13,601 nt of DNA, taken from the NCBI GenBank assembly GCA_964482435.1, contig CAYZXL010000092.1, positions 1 to 13,601 of the forward strand, given 5' to 3'. Below the pieces are notes generated by a model. It made no database searches. It was not told the origin of the DNA and worked only from the letters and a program-made list of their open reading frames with translations. Both the position numbers and the translations under genes were made by a program. Shown here piece by piece: positions 6,243 through 13,302 of this stretch; positions within the stretch are counted from its first letter, which is position 1; each line of letters starts with the position of its first letter. Source of the DNA: CAYZXL01 sp964482435. GTDB taxonomy: Bacteria > Auribacterota > JABMQX01.

Positions 6243-7574
6243 ATGACTCGAGGAAAACTGATTGTGTTAGTTCTCCTGGCGAGCTGCGTGGCATTCAGCG
6301 CGGCCGCCGAAACTAAGAAGCTGACCGTTGACAACGTCGTCTCCTTGAAGGGGCTTGACCTCGGAGAGGAAGCCATCCTGAAAAAGATTACCGATTCAGG
6401 GACGACTTTCACGGCAGAGGACCTCGAGAAGCTCAAGAAGGCAGGCTTCAGCGAGGATTTCATGTCGAAGGTTCAGCAGTTCAAGAGCGCCGAGCCGCAG
6501 CCACAACCGAAAAAACTCTCCCCAGCCGACGTCCTTAGCCTGAAGGACGTTGAAATGCCCGAGGCAAGTATCCTCAAAAAAATCCAGGATTCCGGGACGA
6601 CTTTCACTCCGGAGCAAGTCGAAGAGCTCAAGAAGGCGGGCTTCAGCGAAGATTTTATCGGCAAGCTCACCGTTCAGCCCGCAGAAAAAGTCGAGGAACC
6701 GGACCTCAAAGCCGCGAGTGAGAAGTTCCGAACCGACATGGATGAGATGGGAGACCGCGTCCTCTCGGCCGCCGAGGCACTCAAAAAGTTCATGGACATC
6801 GTTTCAAAGTCGGAGTCCCTCAAGAAGCAGGGCATCCTGTCCGACGAGGAGTTCACCCAGTCGTTGGATAAAGCCGGCAAGACGTGTGCTCAGGCGCTCG
6901 AGGAAAACCAGACAAAGGCTTTGGAACTCAAGCAGGCGATTGACGCCGCACCCGAAGGACTCAAAGAAAGGCAGGCTGGCGTCGAGCTTGCTTCGTTGGG
7001 CGACCAATATCTCGCGACGATGAAAGGGGCCTTCAAACAGGTGGATGGTGCCGCTCGAGGAACGGCGCCTGCTGAGGAGTCCCAGAAGGCCAAGGACGCT
7101 CTCAACGAGCTGAAGACCAAGGTTGAGGACGCTTACAAAGCATACGAGGCCATCACCGAGGAGGAAGAGGAAGAAAAGGTCAAAGAAAAGAAGGTCGTCG
7201 AGAAAGAAAAGAAGGTTCGCCCGCCACGAAAGAGAGTGAAGAAGGAGGAAGAGGAAGTAGTCGAGAAAGGACTCGTGGGGTCGTGGCAGCTCAGGGCGCC
7301 AGGAGCAAGCGTGGACCTTACCTTCGTAGCCGACGGTTCATATACCTGGCACGCCGAAACCGCCATGGGAGTGGAGGACCTGACGGGGACGTGGAAAAAG
7401 ATCAACGACTTCAGTGTCCAGATTCAGGGAGAGGGCGAGCTTACCCCAACCTTGCTGCCCTGCCAGCTCATTACGGAAAACGTCATGCAGATTGCCGTTC
7501 AGGGAGTCGTGCTCCAGTTTCAGCGGGTCGAAGAGAAAGCCCCTAAGCGCCTGAAGAAAACCATAGAAGAATAG
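6243..7574 (+). CDS. Exported helical-repeat protein with lipocalin-like domain (paralog 1)
   Basis: Function not recognised. The 443-residue product has a signal peptide (residues 1-22, ending AAA before ETKK; it also contains LASC at 12-15, a possible lipobox). Two tandem ~55-residue helical repeats follow (about 24-77 and 90-143), each with ILKKI, DSGTTF and LKKAGFSEDF. A long helical, probably coiled-coil region (155-305) has the conserved stretch ALELKQAIDAAPEGLKE. A Lys/Glu-rich linker (306-342) and a beta-rich lipocalin-like domain (343-428: LVGSW, LTFVADGSYTW, LTGTWKKINDF) follow. GGAGG/AAGGA at 6228-6238 fixes the start. The TAG at 7572-7574 ends it, but the frame stays open for 111 codons encoding the domain that ends its neighbour (paralog 2, 8187-9428), so the gene may be truncated or read through. 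Likely periplasmic or envelope-bound. Confidence 0.8.
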   Translation: MTRGKLIVLVLLASCVAFSAAAETKKLTVDNVVSLKGLDLGEEAILKKITDSGTTFTAEDLEKLKKAGFSEDFMSKVQQFKSAEPQPQPKKLSPADVLSLKDVEMPEASILKKIQDSGTTFTPEQVEELKKAGFSEDFIGKLTVQPAEKVEEPDLKAASEKFRTDMDEMGDRVLSAAEALKKFMDIVSKSESLKKQGILSDEEFTQSLDKAGKTCAQALEENQTKALELKQAIDAAPEGLKERQAGVELASLGDQYLATMKGAFKQVDGAARGTAPAEESQKAKDALNELKTKVEDAYKAYEAITEEEEEEKVKEKKVVEKEKKVRPPRKRVKKEEEEVVEKGLVGSWQLRAPGASVDLTFVADGSYTWHAETAMGVEDLTGTWKKINDFSVQIQGEGELTPTLLPCQLITENVMQIAVQGVVLQFQRVEEKAPKRLKKTIEE

Positions 7575-7628
7575 CCGGAGCAGGAAGAACGCGCAGATGG
7601 GGCCGATTTCTCCAGCCCCGAAGCTGCC

Positions 7629-7910
7629 GTGGAGACCTTCATCCGCGCCTGCGAGGACAATGACCTCGACCTGGTAAGCGAGTGCTTCTCGGAAAAGGCG
7701 GCAGAGGAGTTCGACTCTGTGCGCGACAAAAGCATCAGCTCCAGGGAACTCGGGAAACTGACCCGCAGGTTCAAAGGAGGCAAGATTGGCGCCACGGATG
7801 AAATCAGCGACACCAGCGCGTCAGTGGACGTCCGGCCAAAGGGCGGCGGTGACATCGAAGTTGTCATCCTGTACGAAGAAGATGACGAGTGGAAGATTGG
7901 CAACTTCTGA
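7629..7910 (+). CDS. Post-stop NTF2-like domain of paralog 1 (severed or readthrough C-terminus)
   Basis: This open stretch is in the same frame as the preceding gene and separated from it only by the TAG at 7572-7574; the frame is open from 7575 (111 residues). It matches the C-terminal ~100 residues of paralog 2 over its whole length: DFSSPEAAVETFIRAC versus DFSTPFLAMATFLDAC, CFSEKAAEEF versus CFAEQAEEEF, RFKGGKI versus LFKGGKI, and DEWKIGNF versus GQWKIVEF at the end. The pattern (FxxAC...DL.L...CF...W KI..F) suggests an NTF2-like/DUF4878-type fold. Homology begins upstream of the only available start (GTG 7629), which has no ribosome binding site, so independent translation is doubtful. 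It may be a dead remnant or be made by UAG readthrough. Confidence 0.45.
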   Translation: METFIRACEDNDLDLVSECFSEKAAEEFDSVRDKSISSRELGKLTRRFKGGKIGATDEISDTSASVDVRPKGGGDIEVVILYEEDDEWKIGNF

Positions 7911-8091
7911 GGGCTTTTGCATCGCGCAGCCCAGGCCATTCCGGCGGGCTCTGACGTGTCGCGCGTGCGAGCGATGAGCCTCGGCGTGGAGCGCGTGGGG
8001 CGGGCGTCGGCTAATTCAACGCGCTGATGCCGCAACGGGTCAGCTTTCCAATATCGCTCCCGTAAGGCGGCCAGTCAAAAACGCCCCTGGC

Positions 8092-8107
8092 ACTTCTGTC
8101 GAGAAGT
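8092..8107 (+). other. Hairpin upstream of paralog 2
   Basis: ACTTCT (8092-8097) and AGAAGT (8102-8107) form a perfect 6-bp stem with a GTCG loop, 79 nt before the ATG at 8187. It resembles in size and position the leader hairpin of paralog 1 but not in sequence. No clear promoter is visible in the 276-bp gap 7911-8186; transcription may continue from the promoter at 6086. Confidence 0.3.
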
Positions 8108-8186
8108 CAAGCAGCCGCGCCGCATCATGCCCGCTCCCGGTGATGACACACCAAGCAAGACCCCAACATACGGAGGCGAGTGAGCC

Positions 8187-9428
8187 ATGATTCGACGGAC
8201 CGTGATTCCGTTGCTTTCTCTGGCGAGCTGCATGGTACTCACTGTGGCTGCCGCCGAAACCAAGAAACTGAGCGTTGACGACGTCGTCCTGTTGAAGGGC
8301 GTTGACGTCGAAGACGCAACCATCCTCAAAAGGCTTACCGATTCGGGGACAACTTTTTCCGCAGAGGAGTTGGAGAAACTCAGAAGTGCTGGCTTTAGCG
8401 TGGAGTTCATGTCCAGCGTCGAGAAGTTGAAAAAGCCCGAGGCAAGGCGTCGCAAGCTCTCCGCGGCGGACGTCCTCAAGCTGAAAGCCCTCGACATCCC
8501 CGAAGAAACCATCCTCAAGAGAATCAAGGACTCTGGAACCTCCTTCTCCGCCGAGGAACTGGAAAAGCTGAAGAACGGCGGCATGAGCGACGAATTTATC
8601 GCCAAGCTCAGCGGTCTGCCGAGAGGCGAAGCTGACCTGAAGAAGGGCAGGGAAGAATTCCGAAAAAATGTTGACGAACTGGGAGACTGTTTCTCCTCGG
8701 CCTACGAGGCCATGGAGGAGTTCAATCGCACATTCGAGGAGTTACAGTCACAGAAAAAGGAAGGCAAGTTGACCCAGAGGAAATTCGGCCAGTCCCTCGA
8801 GAAGGCTGCCGGGGGGTGCGGCGAGACCCTTGAGGAGATTCATGCGACCGTGCTGGAACTCAAGCAATCCATGGACGCAGCACCAGCCGACCTGAAGGAA
8901 AAGAAAGCCGGGACCAAGCTGGCAGCCCTGGCCGACGAGTACCTCGCCACCCTCAAAGAAGCCCTGAAAGCCCTCGAGCCTGTTGCGAAAGGAACTGGCG
9001 GGGCAGACGAGTTTGAAAGCGGCCTGGAGACCGCTGCCGACTTGAAAGACAAAGCGGAAACAGCGTATAAAGCCTATCAAGCAGCTATAGAGGGGAAAAC
9101 GCCAGCCGAAAAACAGGTCAAGGCCGATTTCTCCACGCCTTTCCTTGCCATGGCAACTTTCCTCGATGCCTGCGCCGCCAAAGACCTCAACCTCCTCAGT
9201 CAGTGCTTCGCCGAGCAAGCCGAGGAGGAGTTTCAGGCGATTCGGGACAAAAAGATCGGCCCCGAAGAGCTGGACGACTTTGTCGGTCTTTTCAAAGGCG
9301 GCAAGATTGCCTCCGTGAAGGAGAAAGGGAGCGCCGCGTCAGTTGACGTGAAGCTGACTGGTCCTCGTGACCAGGAGACCTTCTCGCTCGTCAAAGAGAA
9401 TGGCCAGTGGAAAATCGTCGAGTTCTGA
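8187..9428 (+). CDS. Exported helical-repeat protein with NTF2-like domain (paralog 2)
   Basis: Function not recognised; a tandem duplicate of the gene at 6243. The 413-residue product has a signal peptide (1-23; LASC at 12-15, likely cleavage after AAA before ETKK) and two helical repeats (about 25-80 and 90-143) with TILKR(L/I), DSGT(T/S)FSAEELEKL. A long helical region (150-302) contains VLELKQSMDAAPADLKEKKAG, nearly the same as in paralog 1. A short linker leads to a C-terminal NTF2-like domain (~313-413: TFLDACAAKDLNLLSQCF ... GQWKIVEF). It lacks the Lys/Glu linker and lipocalin-like domain of paralog 1. GGAGG at 8172-8176 lies 10 nt before the ATG. The repeat pattern resembles helical 'SGTTF...LKKAG' repeats of secreted planctomycete-type proteins. 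Likely periplasmic. Confidence 0.85.
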   Translation: MIRRTVIPLLSLASCMVLTVAAAETKKLSVDDVVLLKGVDVEDATILKRLTDSGTTFSAEELEKLRSAGFSVEFMSSVEKLKKPEARRRKLSAADVLKLKALDIPEETILKRIKDSGTSFSAEELEKLKNGGMSDEFIAKLSGLPRGEADLKKGREEFRKNVDELGDCFSSAYEAMEEFNRTFEELQSQKKEGKLTQRKFGQSLEKAAGGCGETLEEIHATVLELKQSMDAAPADLKEKKAGTKLAALADEYLATLKEALKALEPVAKGTGGADEFESGLETAADLKDKAETAYKAYQAAIEGKTPAEKQVKADFSTPFLAMATFLDACAAKDLNLLSQCFAEQAEEEFQAIRDKKIGPEELDDFVGLFKGGKIASVKEKGSAASVDVKLTGPRDQETFSLVKENGQWKIVEF

Positions 9429-9451
9429 GCCCTCAGGAAACGATAGGGCTC
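9427..9451 (+). terminator. Possible transcript-end hairpin after paralog 2
   Basis: GAGCCCT (9427-9433) and AGGGCTC (9445-9451) form a perfect 7-bp stem with an 11-nt loop, overlapping the TGA stop at 9426-9428. No T-run follows, so it is not a textbook intrinsic terminator; it could protect the 3' end instead. Confidence 0.35.
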
Positions 9452-9575
9452 CGGCGCGCCGCAGCCGCGGCCTCCCAATCACAAGGTGTGTGGTACTGCC
9501 CTCGTGGCCGGGCAGCAGACGCGGGGGCCCCGGGCATATTCCCAAAATGCAGGCAGACCGAAGTAAGGGTGAATG

Positions 9576-9604
9576 GTTCATCCATCCGCCGAATTTGATA
9601 GACT
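9576..9604 (+). promoter_or_regulatory. Candidate promoter of the second Gfo/Idh/MocA gene
   Basis: TGATAGACT (TGA 9596-9598, TAGACT 9599-9604) is an extended -10 with a GTTCAT/TTCATC -35-like element 16-17 bp upstream. The arrangement TGGTTCA...TTTGATANACT closely mirrors the promoter of paralog 1 (6083-6114). The leader to the ATG at 9672 would be about 60 nt. Confidence 0.35.
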
Positions 9605-9655
9605 ATTCCCTGTCCCGTTTCTGCGGGAGGGCCGGAATCAACTTCATAACCAGAA

Positions 9656-9663
9656 GAGAGAGG
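9656..9663 (+). promoter_or_regulatory. Ribosome binding site that decides the 9672 start
   Basis: GAGAGAGG lies 8 nt before the ATG at 9672. A longer in-frame start at 9573 would put 33 residues before the Tat signal and would lie upstream of the predicted promoter -10. Confidence 0.55.
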
Positions 9664-9671
9664 CAAGAACG

Positions 9672-10973
9672 ATGACACAATGTATCAGTCGGCGTCGGTT
9701 TCTCAAGCAGGCAGTCGCTGCCGCAGGGGCGGCCAGCGTTCCGTACGTAATTCCTTCATCCGTTCTCGGCGAAGGGGGCGTAGCGCCGAGCGATAAGGTG
9801 ACGATCGGTTCCATAGGCGTGGGCGGTCGAGGAATGGGGAACACGAAGGGCTTCCTCGCGGACGAGAGGGCTCGCGCTGTCGCGGTGTGCGACGTCTATG
9901 AGGACAGGCGGCAAAACGCGAAGAAGCTCGTTGACGACCATTACCGGGACAAGGGATGTGCCATGTACGGCGATTTCCGAGAGCTTCTGGCTCGGAAAGA
10001 CATTGACGCCGTCATGATTGCTCCTCAAGACCATTGGCACGCCCTGATTGTTCTGGCGGCCGCTCGCGCCGGGAAGGATATTTACTGCGAAAAGCCCCTG
10101 GGCGTCTCGGTCAAAGAATGTCAGGCGATACTCGATGCGGTTCGGAAAGGCCGCAGAATTTTCCAGACCGGAACCCAGCAGAGGTCGGAACGCAATTTCC
10201 GCTTTGCGTGCGAGCTGGCAAGAAACGGGTACGTTGGGAAGATTCACACCCTGGAGGTCGCCGCTGAAGGACCCAATTACAGGCCCGGTTACAAAGGTTC
10301 GCTTGAGCCGCAACCCGTCCCGCTCGGATTCGATTACGACATGTGGCTCGGCCCCGCGCCTCAGAAACCCTACAACCCTGGGCGGGTTGCCTGGCCCGAT
10401 TGGTATCTCATCTGGGATTATTGCGTCGGGTTCATCGTCAATTGGGGCGTTCACCACCTCGACATCGCCCTCTGGGGTCGCCCAGAAGCTGGGACCGAGC
10501 CGTTTGAGGTCGAATGCAAAGCGACGTATCGCAACGAGGGCTTTACCGACAACGTTGACGCCTGGAAAGCGAACTTCACCTACGCCAGCGGCCTACGGAT
10601 GGTTTTCTCCGACCACTTCCAGCAGAAAATCGGCTGCCAGTTCACCGGCGATAAGGGGTGGGTCTATGTGGACCGCAGCGGAATATGGGCCAAACCGCCA
10701 TCGCTCCTCAAGGTGAAAATCAAGCCCGAGGAAATTCATCTCCACGAGTCGAACGATCACTACGCGGATTTTGTCACGAGCGTTCTTGCCCGGCGCGACC
10801 CGGTTTCCGACGTCGAGTCCGGGCACAAGGCTTCCCATCTGGGCATGATTGCGGATATTGCGGCACGTCTAAAGCGGAAGCTCAAATGGGACACCAAGAC
10901 AGAGAACTTTCTCGGTGATGAGGAAGCCAACGCGATGCTGACCCGGCCCATGCGCAGCCCATGGCGCCTGTAG
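9672..10973 (+). CDS. Tat-exported Gfo/Idh/MocA family oxidoreductase (2)
   Basis: Predicted NAD(P)-dependent sugar/polyol dehydrogenase, 433 residues, exported by the Tat system: SRRRFLK (6-12) is a near-perfect twin-arginine motif, followed by an Ala-rich hydrophobic region to ~33. The Rossmann domain has GVGGRG (49-54), VCDVYEDR (72-79), APQDHWH (117-123) and CEKPLG (139-143). The substrate domain holds GTQQRS, WLGPAP, NWGVHHLDIALWG (the usual catalytic histidine/aspartate segment) and GDKGWV. It is only distantly similar to the oxidoreductase at 939-2339, so the two probably use different substrates and are not a recent duplication. The start at 9672 is set by GAGAGAGG and the signal. The gene ends with TAG, showing that UAG is an ordinary stop here. 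It converges on the DUF362/SMP-30 gene. Confidence 0.93.
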   Translation: MTQCISRRRFLKQAVAAAGAASVPYVIPSSVLGEGGVAPSDKVTIGSIGVGGRGMGNTKGFLADERARAVAVCDVYEDRRQNAKKLVDDHYRDKGCAMYGDFRELLARKDIDAVMIAPQDHWHALIVLAAARAGKDIYCEKPLGVSVKECQAILDAVRKGRRIFQTGTQQRSERNFRFACELARNGYVGKIHTLEVAAEGPNYRPGYKGSLEPQPVPLGFDYDMWLGPAPQKPYNPGRVAWPDWYLIWDYCVGFIVNWGVHHLDIALWGRPEAGTEPFEVECKATYRNEGFTDNVDAWKANFTYASGLRMVFSDHFQQKIGCQFTGDKGWVYVDRSGIWAKPPSLLKVKIKPEEIHLHESNDHYADFVTSVLARRDPVSDVESGHKASHLGMIADIAARLKRKLKWDTKTENFLGDEEANAMLTRPMRSPWRL

Positions 10974-11001
10974 GATTTTGTGCACCCCGATGCATGTGCA
11001 C

Positions 11002-11053
11002 GTGGCACGGGCGTCTCGCCTGTGGAAGACCATGGGCAAGATGCCCATGCCAC
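11002..11053 (-). repeat. Dispersed double-hairpin palindrome, copy B
   Basis: This 52-bp element is an inverted copy of the one at 5999-6052. It begins GTGGCA and ends TGCCAC, with hairpins around CACGGGCGTCTCGCCTGTG (11007-11024) and ATGGGCAAGATGCCCAT (11032-11048). It sits between two convergent genes, where a structure could stop transcription from both sides. Confidence 0.85.
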
Positions 11054-11125
11054 CACAAAACCGGTCGCTCTCTCATGTGCGGACGACATCCGCGCCTCCG
11101 CCCGTGAGTGAGCGCTTACCAGCGA

Positions 11126-13288
11126 TCACTCAGCCCCCTTGACGCGCATCCGGACGGCGTAGAGGCTCTTGCTGGCGGTGATGAAGAGCGTGTCTCGGTC
11201 CTTGCCGCCAAAGCAGGCGTTCGCCGTCCAGGGCTCGGGAACGTCAATCTGCTCGATTTTATTACCGTCTTTGTCGAAGACGGGAACGCCTTTGCCGGTC
11301 AGGTAAACGTTCCCTTCATTGTCAATCGCCATTCCGTCCGACCCCATCTCGCAAAAGAGCTTTTTGTTCGATAGGTTGCCGTCGTCTTTGATGTCGTAGG
11401 CGTAGGTCTTGCCGGCGCCGATGTCTGCGACATAGAGCTTCTTCCCGTCGGGCGTCCCGATGATTCCGTTCGGCTGAACGAGGTCCTCCGCGACACGTTT
11501 CAGCGTCTTGTAATCGGCCGAAAGGTAATAGACGCACTGCTTACCCTGCTCCATCGGCCCTCGCTTCCAGTACGGCCTTTTGTAGAACGGGTCGGTGAAA
11601 TAGATTCCCCCGTCGGGGCGAACCCACAGGTCGTTCGGCCCGTTGAGCAGTTTGCCTTTGTAGTCCTTGACCAGAACGGTTACCTTTCCTGCCGGGTCAA
11701 TTGACCATAACTCGTTCTTCTCGTCGGCGCATGCAAGCAGATTGCCCTTCTTGTCGAAGTAAAGTCCGTTCGAGCGACCGCACGGCTGCAAAAAGGTCGA
11801 GAGCTTCCCGTCCACGCTCCATTTCATAATCCGGTCATTCGGCTGGTCGGTGAAGAAAACGTTCCCCTCGGCGTCCGCAGCAGGCCCTTCGGTAAACTCG
11901 AACTCGCCAGAGAGCTTTATGAGCTTTGCCCCCGGCGCGACAACACTTTTCATTTCACTGCTGGCCCCCATTCTCACCGCCACCAGCTCGATCCCCTTGC
12001 CTGTTCCCAAATTCCGGGAGTATTTCTTCTCCTTCGGATTGTTCCAGCGCTCGTGAACCCCCTGGCTCGCCAACTTCTTGACACTGCTGGCATGGTCCGG
12101 GTCGTAAAACGTCCCCGAAGGCGGGTTGTCCGCCAGCGCCGCCTCGTGGAGATAATCGTCAACGCCCGGCTTGCGCGCAAAATCCGGATATTCCGTCCAG
12201 AGGAAATCGAAACCTACAGAGTCAATGGCCACCGGGTCCTGCGATGCGAAAAGGCTTGATGTCCAGTCTCCGTCGAAAGGATAGGAACTCCATCTCCTCG
12301 GCGCTCTGTCTATCGGATGCACGCCGGAGTAGAGTCCGTCGAGGAGGTAGAGCGCGGTCTTTCCGCCGATGTGGCTGTGCCCCATGAGGTCCACCGGCGC
12401 CCGGTATTTCCCTGTCTCGCGGGGAAAGCCGCTGGCGTGCAGGTCGTAATAACCTTGCTGAGCCGGCCACCTTCCTAAGGAGCCGTAGTGGTTCTTCGCG
12501 CAGAGCGTGACGCCCGCCCCTGAGTGGGCCTTAAGGTTCGCTAAGTTAATCAAATACTCCGCCTCCGCAAGACAGACCGGTACGTAGTCCTGAAGACATC
12601 CCTCCGGTCGGCAGCTCCAGTAGATTGGAACCGACGACAGTTTCGTCTGAAGGCGCCCGAATTTTCCGGCGTAGTCGAGATACTGCACGTTCGGAAACTC
12701 TTTGTGAAAAATGTCGTAGTACTCGTTCGCAAAATACGCCAGGCTATCGAAGAGAGAAATGTCGGATTCCTTGACGCCAACCGTTTGCACGAGTTGCCGC
12801 AGCAATGCCAGAATCATCTGCGGGGAGGTGTTCATGTAATCCCGCCAGCTTTCCAGATTGTAGTTTTCGGGATTGACCCCTCCACCACGCCAGATAAACC
12901 CGACAAAATTCACCTTGATGGCAATCTTCTCCCCCGTCTTGTAGCCGACGTTCCCCTTGCCGCGCTTTTGGTTGATGTGGCGGAAAAGCCTGTCCCATGC
13001 CGCCGCGTCGCTACTTTCACCTGTGAGCTCCCGAATCGTGCGCGACACCATCTGGCTCACCACCGCCTGATTCGTGTGGTTCGCTTCCCACCAGTGTCCG
13101 TCTCCCGGCCCTCGCCAATCCGTCGCATCGGGGTCGTGCACCCAGACGACCCGCCCCGGGTGAATGCCCTGAGGAGCTCCTATCGGCTCATTCGCAGCGT
13201 GGGGAGCGGCCGGGGTCACTTCCTCCCCCCGGACACCGACGGCCAACGATATTAGCCCGACGCACAGAGCAATGCATATCGAACGCAT
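11126..13288 (-). CDS. Exported DUF362 + SMP-30/gluconolactonase fusion protein
   Basis: A 720-residue, two-domain protein with a Sec signal peptide (MRSICIALCVGLISLAVGVRG, 1-21 in pieces: hydrophobic ~4-18, likely cut before EEV). Residues ~115-435 are a DUF362 domain: KIAIKVNF (121-128), LINLANLKAHSGAGVTLCAKN (key parts NLKAH, GVTLCAKNHYG 259-269) and SQDPVAIDSVGFD (349-361). DUF362 has no settled function, and no ferredoxin CxxC pair is seen. Residues ~460-715 are an SMP-30/gluconolactonase/LRE six-bladed propeller, a lactonase fold, with likely metal/active residues Glu467 (EGP), Asn552 (PNDLW), Asn607 (QPNGI) and Asp651 (SDGMAID). The start at 13288 has GGAGG nine nt upstream. An open extension to 13459 is rejected because it would bury the signal peptide. 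The fusion suggests an extracytoplasmic lactone- or sugar-acid-related role. Confidence 0.88.
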   Translation of the reverse strand: MRSICIALCVGLISLAVGVRGEEVTPAAPHAANEPIGAPQGIHPGRVVWVHDPDATDWRGPGDGHWWEANHTNQAVVSQMVSRTIRELTGESSDAAAWDRLFRHINQKRGKGNVGYKTGEKIAIKVNFVGFIWRGGGVNPENYNLESWRDYMNTSPQMILALLRQLVQTVGVKESDISLFDSLAYFANEYYDIFHKEFPNVQYLDYAGKFGRLQTKLSSVPIYWSCRPEGCLQDYVPVCLAEAEYLINLANLKAHSGAGVTLCAKNHYGSLGRWPAQQGYYDLHASGFPRETGKYRAPVDLMGHSHIGGKTALYLLDGLYSGVHPIDRAPRRWSSYPFDGDWTSSLFASQDPVAIDSVGFDFLWTEYPDFARKPGVDDYLHEAALADNPPSGTFYDPDHASSVKKLASQGVHERWNNPKEKKYSRNLGTGKGIELVAVRMGASSEMKSVVAPGAKLIKLSGEFEFTEGPAADAEGNVFFTDQPNDRIMKWSVDGKLSTFLQPCGRSNGLYFDKKGNLLACADEKNELWSIDPAGKVTVLVKDYKGKLLNGPNDLWVRPDGGIYFTDPFYKRPYWKRGPMEQGKQCVYYLSADYKTLKRVAEDLVQPNGIIGTPDGKKLYVADIGAGKTYAYDIKDDGNLSNKKLFCEMGSDGMAIDNEGNVYLTGKGVPVFDKDGNKIEQIDVPEPWTANACFGGKDRDTLFITASKSLYAVRMRVKGAE

Positions 13289-13297
13289 AGGATCACG

Positions 13298-13302
13298 CCT
13301 CC
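13298..13302 (-). promoter_or_regulatory. Ribosome binding site that decides the 13288 start
   Basis: GGAGG on the minus strand lies 9 nt before the ATG at 13288 and directly precedes a hydrophobic signal peptide. The in-frame ATG at 13306 would overlap this site. Confidence 0.55.

Noticed and set aside
6243..7910. Reassignment of UAG to an amino acid in this organism
   Set aside because: brnT (2805-2807) and oxidoreductase 2 (10971-10973) end with UAG at the expected family length, so UAG functions as a stop here; only local readthrough or mutation remains possible.
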